From assembly GCA_004557655.1 (NCBI GenBank), contig SFGJ01000009.1, positions 1 to 53,671 on the forward strand: a stretch of DNA of 53,671 nucleotides, given 5' to 3'. The position numbers and the translations under genes were made by a program. The stretch's first letter is position 1, and every line of letters begins with the position of its first letter. This DNA is from Clostridiales bacterium. GTDB lineage: Bacteria; Bacillota; Clostridia; Oscillospirales; Oscillospiraceae. Of this stretch, positions 44,882 through 53,155 are shown piece after piece. Under the pieces are notes generated by a model. The model saw only the letters and a program-made list of their open reading frames with translations. It had not been told where the DNA came from and made no database searches.

Positions 44882-46120
44882 ATGAGTGAAGCAACAAAAA
44901 CTAAGAAGAAGCTCAGTATCCCCGTAAAGCTGGCGATCGCGCTGGTTCTCGGTGCGATAGCGGGTCTGGTCTTCAAGGAGAAGGCTTCGTATGTGGCATT
45001 CATTGGTTCCCTGTTCATTCGACTCCTGAAAATGTGTGTGTACCCCCTGGTGCTGTTCAGCATCATCGCCGGTATCGCAAACGTGGCGGACATCGCCAAG
45101 CTGAAGAAGATCGGCGGTCAGTTCCTGCTGTATACCTTCATCACCTCCGCTGTGGCAGGTGTTCTGGGCTGTCTCGCCATTACCATCAGCGGCGCGGGCA
45201 CTGGTCTGGTATTGCAGGCGACAGTGGACTCCAGCGTTCAGCAGCTTAACATGGTGGACAGCATCGTGGGCTGGGTCCCCGACAACGTGTTCGCCTCTCT
45301 CGCCAACGGTACGCTGGTGCAGATCATCGTTTTTGCTATCTTCTTCGGCGTGATGATCACCAAGATGCGTAAGAACGCCAATACCGTGGACATGGTCGCC
45401 ATGGTCGTGGAAGGCTGCAACCTCATCATGCAGAGAATGGTGTCAACCGTTATGACCGTCGCCCCCTACGGCGTGTTCTGCCTGATCGCCAACCTGGTGG
45501 GCACCACCGGCGTCCAGAACCTGAAGGAGATCTTCACCATGGTTCTCTCCCTGTGGGGTGCTTCTCTGGTGCACATGCTCATCGTCCTGCCCCTGCTGCT
45601 CCGTTTCTTCGGACGTGTCAAGCCCTTCAAGTTCTTCAAGAACATTGTCCCCGTTATCCTGATGGCATTCTCCACCCAGTCCAGCGCGGCTACGCTGCCT
45701 GTGACCATGGAGGTCTCTAAGGAGAAAAACGGTGTGCCCGATGACGTCGTTGACCTGTGTGCCGCTCCTGCCGCCACCATCAACATGGACGGCGCAGCCA
45801 TTGAGTACACGGTGTACACCCTCTTCGGCGCGCACGCCTTCGGTGTCCACTTCACCCCGTGGCAGCTGATATTCATGGTCGTCCTGTGCGTGGTCTGCTC
45901 TGCCGGTGCAGCCGGCGTCCCCGGCGGCGGCATCGTGATGTGCTCCATCTGCCTGGCAACCATGGGTCTGCCCAACGAGGAGGTCACCGCGATGGTGGCG
46001 GGCGTCTATGTCCTGCTGGATATGGCCGCTACCACCCTGAACGTGACCGGCGACTGCTGCGGCATGGTCTGCATCTCCAGCCGTCTGGGCATTCTGGACA
46101 AGGAAACGTACAACGCCTAA
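44882..46120 (+). CDS. Dicarboxylate/amino acid:cation symporter of the catabolic cluster
   Basis: The 412-residue DAACS-family transporter has about eight membrane helices. The family signatures are FSTQSSAATLPVTMEVSKE near 265 (serine-rich hairpin), APAATINMDGAAIE near 300 (NMDG motif), and MAATTLNVTGDCCG near 380 with the NVTGD substrate/cation site. This set is closer to glutamate/aspartate and dicarboxylate carriers than the paralogue at 36.2 kb. It is the first gene of the putative operon and probably imports the substrate. GAGGAGG precedes the ATG. A structured 165-bp spacer separates it from the aminotransferase. Confidence 0.92.
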   Translation: MSEATKTKKKLSIPVKLAIALVLGAIAGLVFKEKASYVAFIGSLFIRLLKMCVYPLVLFSIIAGIANVADIAKLKKIGGQFLLYTFITSAVAGVLGCLAITISGAGTGLVLQATVDSSVQQLNMVDSIVGWVPDNVFASLANGTLVQIIVFAIFFGVMITKMRKNANTVDMVAMVVEGCNLIMQRMVSTVMTVAPYGVFCLIANLVGTTGVQNLKEIFTMVLSLWGASLVHMLIVLPLLLRFFGRVKPFKFFKNIVPVILMAFSTQSSAATLPVTMEVSKEKNGVPDDVVDLCAAPAATINMDGAAIEYTVYTLFGAHAFGVHFTPWQLIFMVVLCVVCSAGAAGVPGGGIVMCSICLATMGLPNEEVTAMVAGVYVLLDMAATTLNVTGDCCGMVCISSRLGILDKETYNA

Positions 46121-46147
46121 AAGCAATTGCCCTCCCTCACAATAGAA

Positions 46148-46236
46148 GCGACACCACACGCTGCCGCACCTGTATCTGCATGGAGACTCTCCCTCCTGCG
46201 GCGCGACCGGGTGACAAGGGCTACGTGTGGTGTCGC
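46148..46236 (+). other. Structured intercistronic element (candidate regulatory RNA)
   Basis: A perfect 13-bp stem, GCGACACCACACG (46148-46160) with CGTGTGGTGTCGC (46224-46236), encloses 63 nt. Inside is a second 6-bp stem GCCGCA/TGCGGC (46163-46168 with 46197-46202) holding a small GGAG/CTCC hairpin. The nested layout, long closing stem and position before the aminotransferase gene resemble a riboswitch or processing element. I recognise no known class, and no T-tract follows directly. Confidence 0.55.
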
Positions 46237-46286
46237 GCCCATTTTGCAAGCCTATTAAACTCCCAACAGAAAGGACAAGAACCGTC

Positions 46287-47444
46287 ATGTCATTTATTTC
46301 CAACAAGAGCCAAAAGACGCCCCACTCCGTCATTCGCGAGATGTTCGCCATGCAGGCGGGGCTGGACAATGTCATCAGCTTCGCGCTGGGCGAGCCGGAC
46401 TTCACCGCCCCCCAGCACGTCATCGACGCGACTGTGGCCTCCTTACAGCGGGGCGAGACGCACTATACCCCCAACGCCGGTATTCCGGCTCTGCGGCAGG
46501 CGGTGTCCGATCTCTATAAACGCCGCGGTCTGGAGTACAAGCCCAGCGAGATCCTCATCGGCGCAGGTGCCATCAGTATGCTGAATCTGGCGTGCACCGC
46601 CATGCTGGACATCGGCGACGAGGTGCTGGTGCCCGATCCGGGCTGGGCGAACTATGTGGGGCTGATGATGCAGGTGGGAGCCGTGCCCGTGCCCGTCCGG
46701 CTGAAGGAGGAAAACGGCTTCATGTACGACGTGGCAGACCTGCGCGCGGCACTGACGCCCAAGACCAAGGTGATCCTGCTCAACTCCCCCTCCAACCCCA
46801 CCGGCGGTGTGGCAAGTGCCGAGAACCTGCGGCAGCTGGCGGACTTCGCCAAGGAAAACGACCTCTACATCCTCACCGATGAGATCTACCGCGAGCTGCT
46901 GTGGGACGACGAGCCCTACACCAGCATTGCCAGTTTCCCCGGCATGAAGGAGCGCACCGTTATCGTGGACGGCTTCTCCAAGACCTACGCCATGACCGGT
47001 ATGCGTCTGGCATGGGCGGCGGCACCGGAGGAGGTCATCGTGGTGATGACGAAGCTGCTGGAAAACGTGCTCTCCTCTGTGAACGAGGGTGTGCAGTGGG
47101 GCGGCGTGGCCGCGCTGAACGGCAGCCAAGAGTGCGTCGAGGAGATGAAGCGGCAGTATCGCCGCCGCCGCGAGATCATCGTCGGCGGGCTGAACGACAT
47201 GAAGGGCGTCAGCTGCCTTATGCCCAAGGGCGCGTTCTACGCTTTCCCCAATATCTCCCACCTGGGTATCCCTTCCCGGGAGTTTGCCATGCGTCTTCTG
47301 AAGGAGAAGCACGTGGTGGTCGTCCCCGGCACCGGCTTCGGCGAGGGCGGCGAGGGCTTCGTCCGTCTGGCGTATGCCACCAGCGAGGACAACATCCGCG
47401 AGGGCTTGAAGCGCATCCGTGAATTTGTGGAAACACTTTCCTGA
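46287..47444 (+). CDS. Pyridoxal phosphate-dependent aminotransferase, class I
   Basis: The 385-residue fold-type I aminotransferase of the aspartate/aromatic group has VISFALGEPDFTAP near 30, GAGAISMLNLACTAM near 93, NSPSNPTGG near 170, DEIYREL near 205, and the PLP lysine in VDGFSKTYAMTGMRLAW near 234. The C-terminal FVRLAYATS holds the carboxylate-binding Arg. It would convert the imported amino acid to a 2-oxo acid. The gene follows the symporter and precedes an HpaI-type aldolase by 30 bp. AGAAAGGA precedes the ATG. Substrate specificity cannot be read off. Confidence 0.92.
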   Translation: MSFISNKSQKTPHSVIREMFAMQAGLDNVISFALGEPDFTAPQHVIDATVASLQRGETHYTPNAGIPALRQAVSDLYKRRGLEYKPSEILIGAGAISMLNLACTAMLDIGDEVLVPDPGWANYVGLMMQVGAVPVPVRLKEENGFMYDVADLRAALTPKTKVILLNSPSNPTGGVASAENLRQLADFAKENDLYILTDEIYRELLWDDEPYTSIASFPGMKERTVIVDGFSKTYAMTGMRLAWAAAPEEVIVVMTKLLENVLSSVNEGVQWGGVAALNGSQECVEEMKRQYRRRREIIVGGLNDMKGVSCLMPKGAFYAFPNISHLGIPSREFAMRLLKEKHVVVVPGTGFGEGGEGFVRLAYATSEDNIREGLKRIREFVETLS

Positions 47445-47474
47445 CAGGGTGCTACTATACGAGGAGGATTTGCT

Positions 47475-48272
47475 ATGAAAAGAGAGAATACAATGCCCAC
47501 CATGGAGACGGTCAAGAGCTTCAAGACCGCTATGGCGTCGGAACAGGGTGCTTTCGGACCCTTTATGATCACCTCTGACCCCGCCTTCGTGGAGGCGGCG
47601 GGCTACGCCGGTTACGATTTTGTGTTGCTGGATATGGAGCACGGCCCCGGCACCTTTGAGAACCTGCAAAACCTGATCCGCGCCGCCAACGTGGCGGGCG
47701 TCTGCCCCGTGGTGCGCGTTCCCCGGGGAACGGACATCTGGATCGACCAAGCTCTGGACGTGGGTGCCGGTGCAGTTATGATCCCCCAGATCGACACCGC
47801 AGAGCAGGCGAGGATCGCCGTCTCCGCGGCAAAGTTCTCCCCCCGCGGCAGCAGAGGCACGTGCCGCTTCGTCCGCTCCGCCGCCTACGGCGCGGTGCCG
47901 GGTGCGGAGTACTTCACGCAGGCGCAGGACACGGTGGTGATCCTTCAGGCGGAGGGACAGAAGGCCATCGACAATCTGGACGAGATCCTCAGCGTGGACG
48001 GCGTAGACATTGTGTTCGTGGGACCCTATGACCTGTCCGCTTCCCTCGGCATCATCGGGCAGATCACCCACCCCAGAGTCATGGAGTTGATCGGCGAGAT
48101 CTGCCGCAAGGCGGCGGCAAAGGGCGTGCAGGTGGGCTGCTTCGCCGACTCTGCTGAGTCCGGCAGAAGGCTGCTAGAAATGGGCGTCCGCTTTGTGGGA
48201 TATTCCTGCGATACCGCGATCTTTATGAACATGGCGAAGGCAGACATCGCAGCCTTCCACGGTGAAAAGTGA
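47475..48272 (+). CDS. HpcH/HpaI-family aldolase
   Basis: The 265-residue class II metal-dependent aldolase has LLDMEHGPG near 48-56, holding the conserved Glu-His. CPVVRVPRG near 78 supplies the Arg that positions pyruvate. GAGAVMIPQIDTAEQA near 97 and VDIVFVGPYDLSASLG near 176 with the metal-binding Asp follow. The family reversibly cleaves 4-hydroxy-2-oxo acids to pyruvate plus an aldehyde. Placed between an aminotransferase and a pyruvate oxidoreductase, it probably takes a 4-hydroxy-2-oxo acid formed by transamination. GAGGAGG precedes the ATG. Confidence 0.9.
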   Translation: MKRENTMPTMETVKSFKTAMASEQGAFGPFMITSDPAFVEAAGYAGYDFVLLDMEHGPGTFENLQNLIRAANVAGVCPVVRVPRGTDIWIDQALDVGAGAVMIPQIDTAEQARIAVSAAKFSPRGSRGTCRFVRSAAYGAVPGAEYFTQAQDTVVILQAEGQKAIDNLDEILSVDGVDIVFVGPYDLSASLGIIGQITHPRVMELIGEICRKAAAKGVQVGCFADSAESGRRLLEMGVRFVGYSCDTAIFMNMAKADIAAFHGEK

Positions 48273-48287
48273 AAGTTGGGAAAAAAT

Positions 48288-51200
48288 ATGAGCAAAAAGA
48301 ATTATGTCGTCATGGACGGCAATACAGCGGCAGCCCATTCTGCCTACGCCTTTACTGAGGTGGCGGCCATTTATCCCATCACGCCGTCCTCCCCTATGGC
48401 GGAAAAGGTGGATGAGTGGTCCGCCAAGGGGAAAAAGAACCTGTTCGGCACGCCGGTGGACGTGATCCAGATGCAGTCCGAGGCCGGCGCTGCCGGTACC
48501 TGCCACGGCTCCCTGCAGGCGGGCGCCCTGACCACCACGTTCACGTCCTCTCAGGGACTGATGCTGATGATCCCGGCTATGTACGCCATGGGCGGACAGT
48601 TCCTCCCCAGCGTAATGCACATCGCATCCCGCGTGGTCACCAGCAACCATCACTCCATTTTCGGCGACCATACGGACTTTATGACCTGCCGCACCACCGG
48701 CTACGCCATGCTGATGTCCGCCTCCCCGCAAGAGGCCATGGATCTGGCGGCGGTGGCGCACCTGTCCGCCATCAAAGCGAAGTACGCCTTCATGCACTGC
48801 TTTGACGGCTTCCGCACCTCCCACGAGATGCAGCGCATCGAGGCGCTGGACTATGAGGAGCTGCGGGGTCTGATCGACTACGAGGCGCTGAAGGCCTTCC
48901 GCCGGGATGCGCTGAATCCGGAGCATCCCACCAACCGCGGCAACAACGTGAACCCCGACGTGTACTTCCAGTGCAAGGAGGGCGCTAACGTCAAGAGTGC
49001 CATCGTTCCCGGTACCGTGCAGCACTACATGGACGAGATCAATAAAATCACCGGCCGGGCCTACAAGCTGTTCAATTACTACGGCGCGCCCGACGCCGAG
49101 GAGGTCGTGGTGGCTATGTGCTCCGTCACCGAGGCGCTGCGGGAGACGGTGGACTACCTCAACGCCTGCGGACGCAAGGTGGGCATGGTGCAGATCCATC
49201 TGTACCGCCCCTTCTCCGTGCCCGATTTCTCCGCCGCCATCCCCGCCAGCTGCAAGCGCATCGCCGTGCTGGATCGCAGCAAGGAGACGGGCTCCGTGGG
49301 TGAGCCGGTGTATCTGGACGTGGTCACGGCGCTGAATCAGGCCGGACGCGGCGACATCCGCGTGGTGGGCGGCCGCTACGGTCTGTCCAGCAAGGACACC
49401 ACTCCCGGCCAGCTGATCGCCGTATACGACAACCTGCGGCAGGAGACACCGAAAAACAACTTTACCATCGGCATCAACGACGATGTGACCCACACCTCTC
49501 TGACCTATGAGAACGTGGAGTTCCCCCATCCCGGCGAGATCTCCTGCAAGATCTGGGGTCTGGGCGGCGACGGCACCGTGGGCGCCAACAAGAACGCCAT
49601 TTCCACCATCGGCCTGGTGGCTGACAAGTACGCCCAGGCGTATTTCTCCTACGACTCCATGAAATCCGGCGGCCTGACCCAGAGCCATCTGCGCTTCGGC
49701 GACATGCCCATCCGCAGCACCTATCTGGTGTCCTCCGCCGACTTTGTGGCCTGCCACGCGCCGACATATGTCAAGAAGTACGACCTGACCGAGGATCTGA
49801 AGGACGGCGGCACGTTCCTGCTGAACTGCCCGTGGACGACGGAGGAGCTGGAGGAGCACCTCCCCGCCAAGATGAAGCGGGATCTGGCGCGGAAGCACGC
49901 GCAGTTCTATATCATTGACGCGGCGAAGCTAGCGGCGGAGATCGGTCTGGGCAAGCACACCAACAATATCCTGCAGGGCGCGTTCTTCGCCCTGACCAAG
50001 GTCATCCCCATGGATGTGGCTGTGGCGGATATGAAGAAGAACAACTACGCCACCTATTTCAAGAAGGCCGGGCAGAAGATCGTGGATCTGAACGACAAGG
50101 CCGTGGATGTGGGCGTAAACGCCGCCGTGAAGGTGGACATTCCCGCGGCGTGGGCGGACGCGCAGGACGCACCTGCCGCCGAGATCAGCGCCACGCCCTT
50201 TGTCCGCGACATCGTGCTGCCCATGGATCGGCAGCAGGGCGACAAGCTGCCCGTGTCCGTGTTCCAGAAGCACGGCGTGCTGGACGGCACGTGGGAGAAC
50301 GGCACCTCCGCCTATTCCAAGCGCGGTGTGGCCACTGCCGTACCCAAGTGGGACGCCGCGGCCTGCATCCAGTGCAACCGCTGTGCCATGAGCTGTCCCC
50401 ACGCGGCCATCCGCCCGGTGCTGCTGACCGAGGAGGAAAAGGCACAGGTGCCCGCCGGATTTGTCACCGCGCCCGCCAAGGGTCTGGGCAAGGACGCTCC
50501 GGCGTATGCCTTCCGGATGCAGGTGTCCCCCTACGATTGCCTGGGCTGCGGCGTGTGCCTGACAGCCTGTCCCGCCAAGGGCGCGCTGACCATGGCTCCC
50601 TTCGAGGAGATGAAGGCCGAGCAGCCGCTGTTCGATCATGTGGCTATGGACGAGAAGTACCTGAAGAAGGATGTCATCAGCGACAAGAGCGTGAAGAGCG
50701 CCCAGTTCGCCAAGCCCTACTTCCAGTTCTCCGCCGCCTGTGCCGGCTGCGCGGAGACGACATATATCAAGCTTTTGAGCCAGCTGTTCGGCGACCACAT
50801 GTATGTGGGCAACGCCGCGGGCTGCTCCTCTGCCATCAGCGGCGGCGCGCCCATCCTGCCCTATTGCAAGGACTGCCAGGGTCACGGCCCCGCGTGGGAG
50901 CACTCCCTGTTTGAGGACAACGCCGAGTTTGCCTACGGCTTCTTCCACGCGCAGGACGCCATCCGTAAGGAGCTGCTGCTCCGTCTGGACGCCATCAAGT
51001 CCGCGGGTATTGCCGCGGAAGCGGTGGATGCCTACCAGAACGGGTGGAATAAGCACGATAGCTCCCGTGCCGTCACAGACGCGCTGCTGGCCGCGCTGGA
51101 AAAGGCCCAGCAGACGGAGGACGTGAAATACATCCTTGAGAACAGAGCCTATCTGGCCAAGAAGTCCATCTGGGCTGTGGGCGGCGACGGCTGGGCGTAT

Positions 51201-51812
51201 GACATCGGCTTCGGCGGCATCGACCATGTGATGGCGCAGAACCGTGACGTGAACCTGCTGGTGCTGGACACCGAGGTGTACTCCAACACCGGCGGACAGG
51301 CATCCAAGGCCACGCCCACCAGTGCCACCGCCAAATTTGCCGCCGGCGGCAAGCAGGTGGCAAAGAAGGATCTGGGCGGCATCCTGATGCAGTACGGCTA
51401 TGTGTATGTGGCGCAGGTGGCCATGGGCGCAGATCAGGCGCAGACGCTGCGTGCCCTGCGGGAGGCCGAGTCCTATGATGGCCCCTCCATCGTCATCTGC
51501 TACTGCCCCTGCCTGGAGCAGCACATCAAGGCAGGTATGGGCAATTCGCAGCTGGAAATGAAGAAGGCCGTGGAGTGCGGCTACTGGCACCTGTACCGCT
51601 ATGATCCCCGCCGGATCGCGGAGGGCAAGAACCCCTTCCAGCTGGATTCCCCGGAACCTGACACGGACAAGCTCATGGACTTCCTCATGGGCGAGAACCG
51701 CTTCGCCTCCCTGAAGAACAACTTCCCGGAGAAGGCCGACGCCCTCTACGCCAAGGAGATCGCCGACGTAAAGGCGCGCTACGCCAAGTACAAGAAGATG
51801 GCGCAGGACTGA
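48288..51812 (+). CDS. nifJ: Pyruvate:ferredoxin (flavodoxin) oxidoreductase, full length
   Basis: The 1174-residue single-chain enzyme has YVVMDGNTAAAHSAYAF and IYPITPSSPMAE at the start (domain I). A linker and domain III follow. The two ferredoxin motifs CIQCNRCAMSCP and CLGCGVCLTACP are near 695-760. The proximal cluster segment CAGCAETTYIK and the thiamine diphosphate motif GDGWAYDIGFGGIDHV with DTEVYSNTGGQASKAT are near 965-1010. It oxidises pyruvate with CoA to acetyl-CoA, CO2 and reduced ferredoxin. The ATG at 48288 gives the family start; a TTG four codons upstream is an alternative, and the ribosome site (GGGA) is weak. Reduced ferredoxin could feed Rnf. Confidence 0.96.
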   Translation: MSKKNYVVMDGNTAAAHSAYAFTEVAAIYPITPSSPMAEKVDEWSAKGKKNLFGTPVDVIQMQSEAGAAGTCHGSLQAGALTTTFTSSQGLMLMIPAMYAMGGQFLPSVMHIASRVVTSNHHSIFGDHTDFMTCRTTGYAMLMSASPQEAMDLAAVAHLSAIKAKYAFMHCFDGFRTSHEMQRIEALDYEELRGLIDYEALKAFRRDALNPEHPTNRGNNVNPDVYFQCKEGANVKSAIVPGTVQHYMDEINKITGRAYKLFNYYGAPDAEEVVVAMCSVTEALRETVDYLNACGRKVGMVQIHLYRPFSVPDFSAAIPASCKRIAVLDRSKETGSVGEPVYLDVVTALNQAGRGDIRVVGGRYGLSSKDTTPGQLIAVYDNLRQETPKNNFTIGINDDVTHTSLTYENVEFPHPGEISCKIWGLGGDGTVGANKNAISTIGLVADKYAQAYFSYDSMKSGGLTQSHLRFGDMPIRSTYLVSSADFVACHAPTYVKKYDLTEDLKDGGTFLLNCPWTTEELEEHLPAKMKRDLARKHAQFYIIDAAKLAAEIGLGKHTNNILQGAFFALTKVIPMDVAVADMKKNNYATYFKKAGQKIVDLNDKAVDVGVNAAVKVDIPAAWADAQDAPAAEISATPFVRDIVLPMDRQQGDKLPVSVFQKHGVLDGTWENGTSAYSKRGVATAVPKWDAAACIQCNRCAMSCPHAAIRPVLLTEEEKAQVPAGFVTAPAKGLGKDAPAYAFRMQVSPYDCLGCGVCLTACPAKGALTMAPFEEMKAEQPLFDHVAMDEKYLKKDVISDKSVKSAQFAKPYFQFSAACAGCAETTYIKLLSQLFGDHMYVGNAAGCSSAISGGAPILPYCKDCQGHGPAWEHSLFEDNAEFAYGFFHAQDAIRKELLLRLDAIKSAGIAAEAVDAYQNGWNKHDSSRAVTDALLAALEKAQQTEDVKYILENRAYLAKKSIWAVGGDGWAYDIGFGGIDHVMAQNRDVNLLVLDTEVYSNTGGQASKATPTSATAKFAAGGKQVAKKDLGGILMQYGYVYVAQVAMGADQAQTLRALREAESYDGPSIVICYCPCLEQHIKAGMGNSQLEMKKAVECGYWHLYRYDPRRIAEGKNPFQLDSPEPDTDKLMDFLMGENRFASLKNNFPEKADALYAKEIADVKARYAKYKKMAQD

Positions 51813-51844
51813 GCGCCGCCTGGCGCTGATATCTCATGCGCTGC

Positions 51845-51880
51845 GGGGGAACCGCCTGACCGCAGGCGGCTCCCCCTTTT
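51845..51880 (+). terminator. Terminator after the pyruvate oxidoreductase gene
   Basis: GGGGGAACCGCCTG pairs with CAGGCGGCTCCCCC (one mismatch) and TTTT follows. It splits the cluster into two transcripts or attenuates the crotonase part. Confidence 0.75.
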
Positions 51881-51919
51881 CAACGATTCCCTTCCCTGCA
51901 CAGAAAGGAGACATGTACG

Positions 51920-52696
51920 ATGTACCAAACGATACGCTGCGAAAAGCAAGATGGCATCGCCATCGTGACCATTGACCGTCCCGAGGCGCTGAACGCCCTG
52001 AACAGCACGGTTATCACGGAGCTGGAGCAGGTGGTGGCGGCGCTGGAGAGCGACCGGGACGTCCGCTGCCTGATCCTTACCGGCGAGGGACGCTCCTTCG
52101 TGGCCGGCGCCGACATCGGCGAGCAGTATCCGCTGGATCTAGACGGCGGCCGCCGCTGGGGTCAGCGGGGCAGCGCCCTTATGCGCCGCATCGAAAAGCT
52201 GGAGTTCCCCACCATCGCCGCGGTCAACGGCTTCGCTCTGGGCGGCGGCTGTGAGCTGGCGCTGAGTTGCGACATCATCCTGGCCTCCGAGAAGGCCAAG
52301 TTCGGCCAGCCCGAGGTGGGCCTGGGCATCACCCCCGGCTTCTCCGGTACCCAGCGCCTGCCCCGCCGCGTAGGCGTGGCCAAGGCCAAGGAGCTGATCT
52401 TCTCCGGTAAGATGATCAAGGCCGACGAAGCGGAAAAGATCGGCCTTGTCAACGCTGTCTTTGCTCCAGAAGCGCTCATGGACGGTGCGCTGGAGATGGC
52501 AAAGTCCTTTACCAAGAACGCCCCCATCGCCGTGAAGTATGCCAAGGCATGCATCGACCGGGGCATGCAGATGGACATTGACGACGGCATCGCCGTGGAG
52601 AACGAGCTGTTTGCCATGTGCTTCGCCACCGCCGACCAGAAGGAGGGCATGGGCGCGTTCCTGGAAAAGCGCCCCGCCAACTTTCAGAACGGGTAA
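51920..52696 (+). CDS. Enoyl-CoA hydratase (crotonase family)
   Basis: The 258-residue crotonase fold has both catalytic glutamates: FALGGGCELALSCD near 112 and FGQPEVGLGITPGFSGTQRLPR near 132. The oxyanion-hole segment GRSFVAGADIGE is near 62. It most likely interconverts 3-hydroxybutyryl-CoA and crotonyl-CoA (crotonase), the step next to 4-hydroxybutyryl-CoA dehydratase in butyrate formation. AAAGGAG precedes the ATG. The FabZ-like gene follows after 8 bp. Confidence 0.92.
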   Translation: MYQTIRCEKQDGIAIVTIDRPEALNALNSTVITELEQVVAALESDRDVRCLILTGEGRSFVAGADIGEQYPLDLDGGRRWGQRGSALMRRIEKLEFPTIAAVNGFALGGGCELALSCDIILASEKAKFGQPEVGLGITPGFSGTQRLPRRVGVAKAKELIFSGKMIKADEAEKIGLVNAVFAPEALMDGALEMAKSFTKNAPIAVKYAKACIDRGMQMDIDDGIAVENELFAMCFATADQKEGMGAFLEKRPANFQNG

Positions 52697-52704
52697 ATTG
52701 CGTT

Positions 52705-53136
52705 ATGAAGCTGAATCAAGATGAGATCAAAACGATCCTGCCGCACCGTGAGCCGATGCTTCTGGTGACATCGGTAGAAGATTTGAGCCCCGGAGAGGAT
52801 ATCCGCGCCGTCTTTTTCGCGGATCCTAAGATGGACATCTTTCTCGGGCACTTCCCGGAAAAGCCGATACTGCCGGGCGTATACTCTATAGAATGTATGG
52901 CGCAGGCGGTGGATATCCTGCTGATGTCAACACTGCGCTACGCTGGAAAAACGCCGCTCCTTTTAGGCGTTGACAAGGTGAGTTTCCGAAAAAAGATCCT
53001 GCCGGGAGACACCCTTGAAATCCATGCAAATGTTATTTCCGAGAAAAGAGAAAAAGCCATCGTCACTTGCGCTGCTGAAGTGTATGTTCATCAGGAATGG
53101 GCAGCCAACGGCGATATAACAATAGCTATGCGGTAA
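52705..53136 (+). CDS. FabZ-like hot-dog dehydratase
   Basis: The 143-residue hot-dog fold protein resembles 3-hydroxyacyl-ACP dehydratase FabZ. ILPHREPMLLV is near 11, and FLGHFPEKPILPGVYSIECMAQA near 46-68 has the catalytic His and, at the helix start, Glu. VDKVSFRKKILPGDTLEIH closes the fold. The ATG at 52705 has no good ribosome site and lies 8 bp after the crotonase stop, so it is probably translationally coupled. Its codons are somewhat more A/T-rich than the flanking genes. It is outside any fatty-acid synthesis operon, so it may act on a CoA ester; that is inferred. Confidence 0.8.
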   Translation: MKLNQDEIKTILPHREPMLLVTSVEDLSPGEDIRAVFFADPKMDIFLGHFPEKPILPGVYSIECMAQAVDILLMSTLRYAGKTPLLLGVDKVSFRKKILPGDTLEIHANVISEKREKAIVTCAAEVYVHQEWAANGDITIAMR

Positions 53137-53155
53137 ATTTAAGGAGGAAACGAAA

